The notes under the pieces were generated by a model. It worked only from the letters and a program-made list of their open reading frames with translations. It did not search any database and was not told the DNA's origin. The position numbers were made by a program, and so were the translations under genes. Source: Calliopum simillimum (Eukaryota; Arthropoda; Insecta; Diptera; Lauxaniidae). From it: a stretch of DNA of 64,000 nucleotides. Positions 45,926 through 58,314 of this stretch are shown piece by piece (position 1 is the stretch's first letter; every line of letters begins with the position of its first letter). The stretch spans positions 87,379,058 to 87,443,057 of the forward strand of contig OX638372.1 of NCBI GenBank assembly GCA_951812925.1. The letters run 5' to 3'.

Positions 45926-46651
45926 ACAGTGGGAGATTGATACATCAAGCTGGAATTAATTCAAATTTCAAAGTTGTCATTGGGCCAATTTTTTCCACGC
46001 AAATGATTGACTATAATTTCCTGTGCCTAACGGTATTAAAACTTTTATTGTGAGTTTGCTATTTTGAACTTTCGTGCCTCACCAGGGATTCAAGAAATAT
46101 ATGTTTTATTTCATAAATACATCTTTTATGATTGGTGGGACCAAATATGAGCTGCGTCTTCTTGCGTCTTATTTTTTTATGGAATTTTTAAGACACAATA
46201 ATTGCTTCCAGGAGCATTTTTTTGAAATGTATTTTGTGGGCATGTCCGTTGGGTGGTACCTCCTAAATACAGATATTTAGTCTTGGGCTAAATTTCAAGT
46301 TGATATCTTTATCCAATCCTATGTATTTGCAATCGTACCTCTGAAAAATGTTATAATTCCTCTGGCAAAGGTCACAAAAATTTTAAGGTCAGTGCCCGAT
46401 CATCGAATTACTTCATATTGAACCACAACATTGCTCAAGTAGACATTTATTTGTACAAATTTTCAGGTCGATATCTCTTCGTTTTCTCTACACATATAAA
46501 ATATGGTTCATTTTGTATGGGAAATAGGCGTGTCCATTAACTAATCGTTCCCATCTTTCGATTTTCCTAACTAGGTGTAGCTTACTCAACGTAGGAGTCA
46601 TAGGAGTAATACTTTTATTTTTTTCTAACTAAATGTTGAAATCTCCCACTG
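45926..46651. mobile_element. Possible nested element with CAGTGGGAGATT ends
   Basis: CAGTGGGAGATT starts at 45926 and its near complement (ATCTCCCACTG) ends at 46651. CAGTGGG-type ends are hAT-like, but I could not find a matching 8-bp duplication. Confidence 0.35.
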
Positions 46652-46868
46652 TGTGCGGTGGCGGGACGAAATGTACAACTGAGGAGTTATAAGGTTAAAA
46701 CTGATTTTCTGACTTGTTAGGTTTTAGGGAAAACTTTAAGTCAGTTATACAGGCTGTCCAAGAATGTATTTTTCATATGTAGGGCTTAAAAGGATTTCGC
46801 AAAGCTCTGGACCTTCAAAATTGGTATTTCGGATTTTGTCCCTATCTTTAGCGGCCATTTTAAAGGCA

Positions 46869-47183
46869 CTTCAGACTATCTGAGAAGTCATATGCGTTTT
46901 CTTATGTTTTTCTATTTGATTTTTTCTCTGACTGTCAAATTTTTATTGTTTTTAATTTATTTTGTTCAAATTGTTTTAATTTTATATTTTTCAAATAACA
47001 TTAAAAAATTTGAAAACTCATATGACTTCTCTTTTCAAATAGATTCAAATCTAATGCCAAAATAACTCATATGAGTTTTCTTCTGATAAATCATTTGTGT
47101 AATAAATTTACATTCACACTATCAGAGTTGCCATATTTGACAACTCATAAGAGTTTCTGTATGACTTCTCAGATAGTCTGAAG
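46869..47183. mobile_element. 315-bp MITE with CTTCAGACTATCTGAGAAG ends
   Basis: The 24-bp ends CTTCAGACTATCTGAGAAG plus TCATA are exact inverted copies. The interior has several TCATATGA.TT words. There is no clear target duplication. Confidence 0.65.
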
Positions 47184-47669
47184 CGGCTTTTAGTAAATTC
47201 TTGTTAAATTTCCTTTAATTCGGAAACACATTTGTCACATCAATTTTTTAATTTGAGGTTAGAGAAAACTTCAGGGCAGCGTGCTGCCAATACATAAAAT
47301 TATTTTTCCTGTCTTCAAAAAATTGGTATAACGAATGGATTACTGAATCAAAAGAAACTTAACAAGGGTATGAAAAGATATGTTAATATACTTTTTCATA
47401 CTAAAATGGCCGTCAAAGTCAAAAAATCAGAAAAAAATATAAAAATCAATTTTAAGGCAATTACAATTAGCTAAAAGATTTCTTTTTTCTTAAACGTTAG
47501 GGTGACTCAAGAACAGTTTTTTTTTTTTTTGGCAAACAAGTCAGAAAATCAGTTTTCACCCTATAACTCCTCGGGGGTATATTTTAGACCCCCCCACGTG
47601 GAATTTTATGTTAATCTAAGCCTCCTCTGTCACCTTCCAGAAGATTCATAATCTTGTGCAATACACCCT

Positions 47670-49028
47670 GTATAAAAGTAAATTTATTGCATAATAAAAA
47701 ACTCGATCGTCGTATTATGGAAAAAAAAAAGTGCAAGTTAAAGAAGAAAATCAAAAGAAAAACTAAAAGGTGCAAGAAGAAAAACCATGCGATCGTCTGT
47801 CAGTGTGGGCAATATTGTTGTTGCTGTTGTTGTTGTTGTTGTTGTGGTCGTGGAGCGGTCGTTGGTTTAGTTTTGCAACATTTTGTTTCTTTCTTTTCTT
47901 ACAGCTGACAACTTTATGCTGTTGTTGTTGCTGCTATTAAATAATGCCTACCGCAGATATGCACACACACACACATAGACAAATTGAGTTTTCCTTTTTT
48001 CCTGTGTAATGTGCGATCGTTGCGTTCAATCGCATGTTGTTGTTGTTGCCGTTGACTTAGTTTTTACTTTCAATTGCGAGTGAAGAGTTATTTGTTGCCG
48101 CCTGCCGCCTTGTCGCTGCTGCATGTTGCATTCTGTTTTTGTATTGTTGTTGCTTTTGATTTTTAATGTCTTCGTTTGTCGGTCGAATGTTCATCGTTGC
48201 AAATTCCCGTTGGTTGGTTGTCGTTGTTGCTGCTGTTGCTATTACTGTGTTTGTTATATAATCAATTGCAATTCATTGCACCAGTGTGTTGCTGCTGCTG
48301 CAATTGCATTCTTTTTTTCTTTCACAGTCCATGATCATTAAAGTTTGCTGTTGTTAATGCTGGTGTTGCTGCTGCTGCAACATATTTTCTGGTTTCTGAT
48401 TTCTGGTTAATTCTCCTGTTGCTGACTGGCTGGCTGACTGACTGTTGTTGCTGCTTGATCTTGTCTTCACCTCCCCACAGGCAACACATGCATTTGTCTT
48501 ACGAAACCCCCTGAGTACCCCACGTAAACCAATTGCTCTTCTCTATATTTCTCGTTGTTATTCAATTTATGTTGTTACATATTCTACATGTTGCTGTTGT
48601 TGCTTTTTTCTTCATAAATTTCGCGGAAAACTCGGGAAAACTTGTTCTGTTGCGTATTGTTGTTGTTGTTAGTATTGCAGTTGCTGCTCTTAAACTCTAG
48701 AAAATTCATTTGGTCGCAAGATGGCGTAATAGCGAATTTTTTCTTGCTTATGGCATACGATCATAAATGTTGTAATTGCAGCTATAAAAGTTGTTGCTGT
48801 TGTTGTTGTCGTTAGATAATCGCGTGATCACCGCTGCTGCTGCGGCAGCAAATTGTTTCTCACTTTTTTTTCTTCAACTTCATTGAATGAATTATTTAAT
48901 TCTTTCGTAAAAAGACTTTGTGACGGTAATGCAATTTGGTTGTGCAACTGCGGAGAGGTTGGTTGGCTGCACTTGTCAAAAATGATTGAAAGAGATATCA
49001 ATTGAAATGAATGAATGTGCATACTCAG
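47670..49028. other. GTTGTTG/GCTGCTG-rich low-complexity stretch
   Basis: Dense GTT, GCT and GCC triplet runs occur over 47810-48850, with a CACACA run near 47960. Short frames here are translated simple repeats. No gene is supported. Confidence 0.5.
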
Positions 49029-50781
49029 TTGAAATTGAATTGAAATTGAATTGAAATTGAATTCAATTGAAATTGAATTGAAATTGAATTGAAATTGAAT
49101 TAAAATTGAATTGAAATTGAATTGAAATTGAATTGAAATTGAATTGAAATTGAATTGAAATTGAATTGAAATTGAATTGAAATTGAATTGAAATTGAATT
49201 GAAATTGAATTGAAATTGAATTGAAATTGAATTGAAATTGAATTGAAATTGAATTGAAATTGAATTGAAATTGAATTGAAATTGAATTGAAATTGAATTG
49301 AAATTGAATTGAAATTGAATTGAAATTGAATTGAAATTGAATTGAAATTGAATTGAAATTGAATTGAAATTGAATTGAAATTGAATTGAAATTGAATTGA
49401 AATTGAATTGAAATTGAATTGAAATTGAATTGAAATTGAATTGAAATTGAATTGAAATTGAATTGAAATTGAATTGAAATTGAATTGAAATTGAATTGAA
49501 ATTGAATTGAAATTGAATTGAAATTGAATTGAAATTGAATTGAAATTGAATTGAAATTGAATTGAAATTGAATTGAAATTGAATTGAAATTGAATTGAAA
49601 TTGAATTGAAATTGAATTGAAATTGAATTGAAATTGAATTGAAATTGAATTGAAATTGAATTGAAATTGAATTGAAATTGCATTGAAATTGAATTGAAAT
49701 TGAATTGAAACTGAATTGAAATTGAATTGAAATTGAATTGAATTGAAATTGAATTGAAATTGAATTGAAATTGAATTGAAATTGAATTGAAATTGAATTG
49801 AAATTGAATTGAAATTGAATTGAAATTGAATTGAAATTGAATTGAAATTGAATTGAAATTGAATTGAAATTGAATTGAAATTGAATTGAAATTGAATTGA
49901 AATTGAATTAAAATTGAATTGAAATTGAATTGAAATTGAATTGAAATTGAATTGAAATTGAATTGAAATTGAATTGAAATTGAATTGAAATTGAATTGAA
50001 ATTGAAATTGAATTGAAATTGAATTGAAATTGAATTGAAATTGAATTGAAATTGAATTGAAATTGAATTGAAATTGAATTGAAATTGAATTGAAATTGAA
50101 TTGAAATTGAATTGAAATTGAATTGAAATTGAATTGAAATTGAATTGAAATTGAATTGAAATTGAATTGAAATTGAATTGAAATTGAATTGAAATTGAAT
50201 TGAAATTGAATTGAAATTGAATTGAAATTGAATTGAAATTGAATTGAAATTGAATTGAAATTGAATTGAAATTGAATTGAAATTGAATTGAAATTGAATT
50301 GAAATTGAATTGAAATTGAATTGAAATTGAATTGAAATTGAATTGAAATTGAATTGAAATTGAATTGAAATTGAATTGAAATTGAATTGAAATTGAATTG
50401 AAATTGAATTGAAATTGAATTGAAATTGCATTGAAATTGAATTGAAATTGAATTGAAACTGAATTGAAATTGAATTGAAATTGAATTGAATTGAAATTGA
50501 ATTGAAATTGAAATTGAATTGAAATTGAATTGAAATTGAATTGAAATTGAATTGAAATTGAATTGAATTGAAATTGAATTGAAATTGAATTGAAATTGAA
50601 TTGAAATTGAATTGAAATTGAATTGAAATTGAATTGAAATTGAATTGAAATTGAATTGAAATTGAATTGAAATTGAATTGAAATTGAATTGAAATTGAAT
50701 TGAAATTGAATTGAAATTGAATTGAAATTGAATTGAAATTGAATTGAAATTGAATTGAAATTGAATTGAAATTGAATTGAA
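49029..50781. repeat. 11-bp satellite array (GAAATTGAATT)
   Basis: This is about 1.75 kb of tandem GAAATTGAATT, roughly 160 units, nearly uniform. Rare variants (GCATT, GAAAC, 3-bp and 5-bp deletions) mark positions. A variant set at 49681-49745 recurs at 50429-50493, exactly 748 bases (68 units) later. Because 11 is not a multiple of 3, the minus strand is open for hundreds of codons with an 11-residue period; this is not evidence of a gene. Confidence 0.97.
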
Positions 50782-50994
50782 AATATTGATTGTAAGAATT
50801 CCTAATTGATTTTAAATTTTTGGGTTTCGGGATAAAATTTCACCTTTTGAGTGTTCAGCAATTAGTAGTAAAATTTTATAGCAAATATTTCTGTAGTGCA
50901 TACTAAGTCAATATTCCCCTGTTTTAGGTGTCATTTTTGTACCTTTTTAAGAAAAGCGCAAAAGTGACCCTCATGTGGGGGTTGTAGAGGGTTA

Positions 50995-51275
50995 AAATTT
51001 TGTACAAAAATATTCCCCGCAATATCCTGCATAAGTTTACTGAACACATGACACACCCAGATGTAAGGATCATATAGTTAAATTCATAGAATTAGAACAA
51101 GAATGCGTTATTTTTTGTTTTTTTCATGTAGAGTGGATTCAAAAACTTCAAAAATCGATTAAAAAAAATCTGACGTGCTGGAGAAAAACGACGAGAGACG
51201 GGTATTTTTGTAACGTCTATTTTAAAAATTTTTTGGATTTTCTCATGTGTTTTTTATGTGTCGAATGGTGTAATC
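50995..51275 (-). repeat. Repeat X, inverted copy beside the satellite
   Basis: The complement of this segment matches 27445-27725, including AACACATGAGAAAATCC and ATGATCCTTACAT-like words. It ends at about 51275 at the same position where X begins in the LINE. Confidence 0.7.
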
Positions 51276-54180
51276 AAATGCTACCCAGATTCTTTTTCCG
51301 TACAAATCAGTCGGTAAAAATGGAAAAATGTTGGTATTAGAAAAAAGGTGGGAAACCCCCCAGGCCAAGTTAGATAAGTGTTGGAGGGTTACAATTTTTA
51401 ACTGTCTGTTACAACACTATAAATTGTCGTCTCCAAAATGATGAATCATACGATAAAAATCTCATTAACCTTTTCTACAGTAAATTTCCTATGCTATGAC
51501 ATCTTATTGCTACACATTACTTTTCTGCAGAAATAACTGTAAGTGAGATATCAGCAAAAAATAGATTTTTATGACCTTTGACAGGTTTCTAGAAAACAAT
51601 GCAGAAGAAAATGTGTGGGTGTTCATATCTAGAACTAATTTCTTTAACCCAAGGTGTCGTTAGTTAAATTTGTATGTCGTCTTGAAGACTATTTGAAAAT
51701 TAGACGCAAAAAGAGCGTTGTGCGAAATAATTCCAAGTGCTTTTTTTTACCGGAATAATCTTTATTTATGCATTAAAAATAAAGTGTAGAAAGTCCATTA
51801 TGAAATCGTATACGCACTAAATGTCAAAGCTAGCAACATGTTTGTAGCTAAACAAAATTTGCAACAAGCCGGAATTTGCTTATATAGTTTTCTTGGGACA
51901 GTATTTCAAAGTTTTTTTTTTTTTCTTCAACTGATGTATTTTACTTTATCTGAATAAGATAAAGCTTAGAGACTCGGAGCTTAAAAATTTTAAATCGGAG
52001 TAGTTACTACTGAATCTATGTACCTTAAATATCATACATGTGAACAAACTACTTACTGGTTTCTTTATAGTACGAGGCGGGAAAAATCCAATTTCATTAT
52101 TTAAAGTTTATCTAAAGGTGTGAAATTGATGATATTAAGATGAAAGAATGCCATCGACCAAATCACCACCATTGATACACATTTATTCTCGAATTAAAGC
52201 ATTTTGAATTTTTGCTCTGAAAACATCTGGCTACAATAATATTTGTCACTATTTGTGAAAACTTTGACACATACCCATAATGACATTTCTTTTGGTCCAC
52301 CTTGCAGAAGAGATTCTGCGGTTTGCTTTTGTCTTTGAAGTGCAACTAAAAGTTAGTCAAATGAGGTACTATATTTATAATTTATTGTATTTAAAGTTAA
52401 TAATTAATTATATCAAAAAAAAAAACAGTGCTGAAGATGCTTAAGTGTTTCGTTTTTGAAGTAAAAAACATTCAGAATGAATTTTTCAAAATGCTACGTA
52501 GGATATGCATGAGGAATACCGTATACGTTCAAGAATAAATTTTATAAACAAAATACAAAAATTTGCTTCAACTTTTTCCAAATCGAAACTTAAACTTTCA
52601 CATTATACTTTTTTTTTTTTCAAATGTAAAAAAAGTACACAAACTTCATTAGGTGCGTCAGTAAAAAAAAAAAAAATTAACAAAAATAAATTGTTGAATT
52701 TTATTTTTATTACTTTTATTGTTATTGTTATTTAAGTGAGGTCTACTTCCCCTCAATTGCTTGAGTGAGTTGTTGGACTCACCTTTAAGCCAAAGCAAAA
52801 GCAACGAAGGCAGATGTATTGTTCAAAACAAACATTTACTTTACATTTTACGTAAGCTTCACATTGAACTTTACATTTTTTTTTTTTTTTTTTTTTTTAT
52901 TTTGAAATTTTGTTTGTTTTTGACAAAGACGTGTCTGGCATCTTTATGCGTAATTGTTCAAACAAAATAATAATAATAATAACAACAATAATGAATGGCG
53001 TTAGTAATAATAGTAGTTCAGCGAAAAAACCACTTCCAATACAATTTGAAATCGAAATTTTGCACATTTTTCACTTTCCCTTATTGTCGGCGGTTTTGTT
53101 TGTCCATTACTAATCTCCACTAACTGACTGATTTCAAGGGGGTTTTATTGCTTTCAATGAAGACGTTCGTTGAACACATCTTTATGACCGCGACAGCATA
53201 TGGACAATACATTAATTTTTCGCTGCCTTATTTGTAATGATTTTGGGATTGAAGACTACAAGTACAGTACTTGCAGATATATGTATGAGGTATATCTACT
53301 GTTGAAGTGCAAACTTAATTATTTGTCTATTTAATTGTTACTTTTTGCCTTTTCTTCTGTTTTATTGTGTATTTAAAACTTTTCTTTTCGAAACCAGAAG
53401 TAACGAAAAAACATTTGCTAAAAGTTGAATGAACTTTAGTTACATGCGATAAATTCAGCGCGTTTAGTGTCTTTTATGTTTCTTGAACTTGCGTTAATTG
53501 TTGAAATTTTGATTTCAATTTCATTTCAATTTTGTTACAATTTTAATTCAATTTCATATTGATTCAGTGAAGTCAGGTATTATTAGGATAAATATACTCT
53601 TTTATGGACCAAATGTCATCTTTGTGCCATTAATGCCCTTCAAACTTAATTTCAAAGTGAGCATACCTTACTCCCTTATAAGTAAATATACAAAATAAAA
53701 TAAAGCACAACATCCTCCTCCCATTGAAGGAAATTTGGCATTGTGAAATCTTGATTCCTGATGGCAAAAAAAAAAAATATCTAAAAATCTTCGAGTCAAC
53801 TGTAAAACTTGTCTATTAAACAGCGGCTAGTCTTTGACAAATTTTGAAAGTTTAGTGGCCCAATACTGTGACAAATGTGGAAATCCTAATTTCTGATTAT
53901 GCGAAAACATCCTATATCTGGGAAAGTATGGTATATTTGACAGCATACATATGGCTTTGAAGTTTGAATAACTTTCAACAAAGTGTATGAAATCTCCCAT
54001 AGTGCATCGCCTTGGAACGAGAATTGAACCCATGACCCAACAAGCATAAGAAAGTTGGGCTGCCATACAATTAGGATACAGCAAAACTTGAAAGAATGTT
54101 GTCTAATTGTTTATTTATATTATTTAGTCCGGACAGCCTTTTTTAGAGGACACTGGTTTCTTTTGGGTGAATATACTTTG
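51276..54180. other. Unassigned stretch
   Basis: AT-rich with poly-T tracts (52876-52899), AATAATAAT near 52968 and a short degenerate run of AATTTCAATT words at 53505-53565 that resembles the satellite unit. No gene was recognised. Confidence 0.4.
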
Positions 54181-54189
54181 GCCGCGTTA

Positions 54190-55615
54190 GAGATAAAACT
54201 TTGAAGCCACGTCACTTTTTGGCGTCACATTTTTTTGACACTTAAGTATTTCGCGTCACATTTTTTGTCTCACATTTATCGAAATTTTTCGCGTAAAATT
54301 TCAACACTTTTTGGCGCCACATCCTTCGACTCTCATTTGGCGTCACATTTTTCGACACTTGTAGCTTAATATTTTTCAACCCTTTTTCGGTCACGTTTTG
54401 GACTTTTTTCGTGCACACTTTTATAGTGTTACAATTTTCGACACTTTTTTCACGTCACATTTTTCGACACTTTTCTGGAGTCATATTTTTTTGGCACTTA
54501 TTTTTTGTCTCACATTTTGGTGTCACATTTTTCGACATTTTTAACATAATATTTTTCGTCACTTTTTTGGCGTCACATTTTCTATTTTTTTTTTTTGCGT
54601 CACATTTTTATTTTTCGACACTTTTTTCGCGTCACATCTTTTCGAATCTTTTCGGCATCACGTTTTTCGACACTTTACTGGAATTACATATTTTGACACT
54701 TATTTCGCGTCACATTTTTTGTCTCACATTTATCGACATTTTTCGCGTAAAATTTCAACACTTTTTTCGCGTTACATTTTTCGACAATTTTGGCTTAATA
54801 TTTTTCGACACTTTTTAGACACTTATTTGGCTTCAATTTTTTTTGCGTCACACTGTTATGGTGTTAAATTTTTCGACCCCTTTTTCGCGTCACGTTTTAT
54901 CGACACTTTTCGGCGTTACATTTTTCCACACTTTTCTGGAATCACATTTTTTTGACACTTATTTTGCGTTACGTTTTCAGTGCCACATTTATCGACATTT
55001 TTCGGGTAAAATTTCAATACTTTTTGACGTCACATTCTTGGACTCTCTTTTGGCTTAATATTTTTCGACATTTTTTCAGTCACTTTTTTGTTGTCAAATT
55101 TTTCGACTTTTTTGGAGTCACATTACCCGACACATCTTGGTGTCACATTTTTCGTTAGACCTTTTTCTATTTCTTTTTTTTTTGGCGTCACATTTTCGAC
55201 TTTTTTTGCGTCACACTTTTATGGTGCTGAATTTTTTCAACACTTTTATGGTGTCACATTTTTCGACACTTTTCTCACGTCACATTTTTTCGACACTTTC
55301 CGGCGTCACATATTTCGAAATTTTTTGGCGTAAAATTTTTCAGCACCTGTTTTGGCGTCACATTTTTGACACTATTTTCAAATCACATTTTTTCAATATT
55401 TTTATGAGGTCCCATATTTTCACACATTTCACACAGCTTTCGAAATTTTTTTGCGTCACATTTTTCAAAATTTTCTGGCATCACATTTTTTCTACACTTA
55501 TTTGGCATCACGTTTTTTTCGTCACGTTTTTCCACAGTTTTTTCACATTTCGACACTTTTTTTGGCGTCACATTTCTCGAAACTTCTTGGTGTCACATTT
55601 TTCGATATAACCTTT
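54190..55615. repeat. Degenerate tandem array of GCGTCACATTTTTCGACAC units
   Basis: Dozens of units of roughly 20-30 bases contain GCGTCACATTTTT and TTCGACACTTTT. Open frames in all phases repeat VTFF/ASHF-type words and are artefacts of the array. Confidence 0.9.
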
Positions 55616-56069
55616 CATGTCTCTCAAACAATACAAGCTATATTAATGACATGAAAGTGGATACAATAAACTGAACGAAAAATGGGCGTAATCAGATAAG
55701 TGCCACGCCCATAGATATAAGTTTGACTTGTTTGACTAGGTGTATTGGATTGTTTTTTACAGGTTCTTGCTTTGTTTCTGTACACAGAAAAAAAGCGAAC
55801 ATTCGAACTCGCTCGAACAAAATTCCATCAAATGATATTGCAGTTGCAATAGGTTCGCGACTGCTAAGCTGAGCCAAGAGTAGCTAAAACTTTGGCAAAT
55901 ATTTTAAGAATTTCGTTGGGTGTGCTATTCGGGGAGGAGAACATTGATTCGCTGGGTATGGTTTATGGCGGCGTGCAGGGGTGATGGCAAACTTTTGATT
56001 TGAAATATTTTGGAAATATTAAATCACTCAAATGAAAAGATATAAAACTCGGATTTCAGTGGGGTGTTT

Positions 56070-56260
56070 TGTGGAGCTCTTGCGCTCCGAGAGCATATAA
56101 AAGACACCAGAAATGTTGCCAAAAACAGAAACAATTGAATTATTGGAGCTTTTCCCGGAATTCAATAGCAAAGTATCTACAATTTTCTTTATGTAATTCG
56201 ATCGTTTTCGATAAATTACAATAATTTCATTGAAGAAAATTAATTCTCTTACAGCATTAC
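56070..56260 (+). promoter_or_regulatory. Promoter-like segment with TATA box and mini-intron
   Basis: TATAAAAG lies at 56096-56103. About 30 bases downstream a transcript could start, and GTATCT (56173) to TTCTCTTACAG (ending 56254) would form an 82-bp fly-sized intron. Upstream, at about 55797-55826, GAACATTCGAAC resembles a heat-shock element. No coding exon is evident, so this is only a candidate. Confidence 0.3.
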
Positions 56261-57227
56261 AAGTTAATTTAATTTCAAAGCAAATTAGTCGTTAATCAAT
56301 TGGAAAACATGCAAAATAATTAAAATCGCATGTCAAAGCATAAGAAGTTAAATAAGAAATTGCCATTAAATAATATAATTAAATGAAAATAAAACTAATA
56401 AATGAAAAACAAAAAAAACAAGAAACCAGCTGTTATACAACAGCTGTTAAATGTTGCTGTTGCTGTTGTTGTTGCATCAATTGCAACGATGATTGTTGCT
56501 GTTGCTCACGGCGGCAAATGTTGGTTGGTTGGTTGTTTGGTTGCTTCCTTGTATGACATAATCATCCTATTTAACCGACTGACGAGTCCATGAGAGCAGA
56601 GGCAGGCAGACCGACGACAAGCGCCTAACAATTTTAATTTTTTGTTGTATTTGTTGTTGTTGTTTTTGTAACTTGTAAACCGAATCACTGTCAGTGGTGC
56701 TGTTGTTGCAATGTTGTAATTTTTCATTGCGAATTTCTTTTCATCGACATCTTTGTTGTTGTTGCTATGTTTTATTATCTTGCGGTTTATTGCTGGCAAC
56801 ATTAAATTCTCCGACGTTTTTTTTTTTTTTTTGTGTTGCTGCAACTTTTATGTCTAATGCAGTTTTTACTTTCTTTCGGCTTAACTGACTTTGTGCAATC
56901 CAATCCAATCATAGCGCAAATTTTTCAGTTTATTGCCTCTTGGTGCTTTGTTTTTTTAATGGTTTGATTAACCTACATTTTGCTGTGATATTTTTTATTT
57001 TTTTTGCCTATGATACATTGCTATTTGCACTACGTATATTGTGCAAAAATTTGAAACTCATCATTTTCTTTTGATAAAAAATTTTGCATAATTAAAAATA
57101 AAAACCGCAAATATGGGTTATCTTTGTTTACTTGACACCACTGCTCAAAAATTGTCAACTCGCAATCGAGTGCATGGGAATTCAACCTCAAACCTTAAGA
57201 ATCTTTTTCTAAATTCTATTTAAAACA
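56261..57227. other. Low-complexity stretch
   Basis: GTTGTTG and CTGTTGTTG runs occur at 56440-56790. No gene is supported. Confidence 0.4.
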
Positions 57228-58114
57228 TAGGGGAGATGTGTGTACCTTGGTCCGAGTGTATCTCGGTCCAAGTGTCGGTTGCCACTCAACAGTTGCACGT
57301 GTACGATAATGTTCTTCTATGGAATTTTCTACTCATACCGCTGACTGATATACTTAAGTAGACTTCAGACCGTCAAGCTTTATGCAGGTATAAAAAGTGA
57401 CGGAAAAAGTGTTTTTGATGTGTAAAAATTAGTTTTTGGAGTAAACTTCGAAAAGTTTTGTGAGAAACTTACTTGAAATATTTCAGTTTTGCAACATCAT
57501 GAAGGAAGTTTAGTTATTGTTTTAAGCTTTTAGTGTGTTTAAGATGTATTTTCATTAATATATGTTATGGGTGTGACAGTTTTTAAAACATGCCATCTGT
57601 GTGTACCTTGGACCTATGCTTATTGACCATCGAGCCTTTTTCGACGGGCAACCAGGAAGCCATAATCTCCCTTCAATATAATATTATTATTAGTATTTAC
57701 GGGATAAATGCAATTATTTGCAACCGTTTTTGTTTACTTAATTGTTTTTTCGAAATTGACTTTTTTGTGTTATGATTTTTTATGATTATTTTTTTTTTTT
57801 TATTGAAAAAAATGTTACTTTTGATAACATAATAAATGGTTATTTTATAATTTATAACCTATATACTATGTATTCTTTTTTATTTTTGATAGTCCAAGGT
57901 ACACTTGCATGGTGTACCTTGGACCGTTTGAGATTGCAACGGAAAAAGTTATATTTCTACTCAATGGTAAGACATAGAAATATAATTGTCACGTCATTTG
58001 ATGCTGCAAGCATTGTAGAAATATAACTTAATCAAAAAACTAAGGAAACTTTTTTGGAAAATCCAGCACATTGAAAAAACTGAAAAGCGGACCAAGGTAC
58101 ACGCATCTCCCCTA
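57228..58114. mobile_element. 887-bp TIR element with TAGGGGAGATG ends
   Basis: The 28-bp ends (TAGGGGAGATGTGTGTACC then TTGGTCCG, and its complement) differ at one or two positions. The word GTACCTTGG recurs inside, in both orientations (about 57602, 57896 and 57917). There is no coding capacity. Confidence 0.75.
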
Positions 58115-58314
58115 TTTTCTAAATTTAAATAAATTCTTCTAATCTTCAAAGATTTTTCTTTAAAAATATTGAAATATTAATTTGCAGATAATTTTTTCAA
58201 AATTTAAAGCTTATTATACTCACCTCAACATAGAACACCTTCTCACTGAGCGTCTTGAAACCATACATACCGCATATGTATTTTTGCTGCTCCGATTGAT
58301 TTTAAAGAAAAATC

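Larger units (their letters stand above)
45847..47669. mobile_element. TIR element with AGGGTGTATTGCA ends
   Basis: The left end (45847 on) and the complement of the right end (47669 back) share AGGGTGTATTGCA and then ATTCTTC.TGGA and GAGGAGGC words. The middle carries two further inverted-repeat elements (45926-46651 and 46869-47183). No transposase was recognised. Confidence 0.55.

Noticed and set aside
47654..47908. Lys/Cys-rich 84-aa open frame
   Set aside because: It is the translation of A-rich and GTTGTTG simple sequence.
49029..50781. CRISPR array
   Set aside because: It is a uniform 11-bp tandem with no spacers, in a eukaryotic context.
53505..53565. Second copy of the 11-bp satellite
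   Set aside because: Only a few degenerate AATTTCAATT words occur, without a regular 11-base period.
54411..55610. Several long plus-strand open frames rich in FF, SH and TF words
   Set aside because: They are translations of the tandem GCGTCACA...CGACAC array in different phases.
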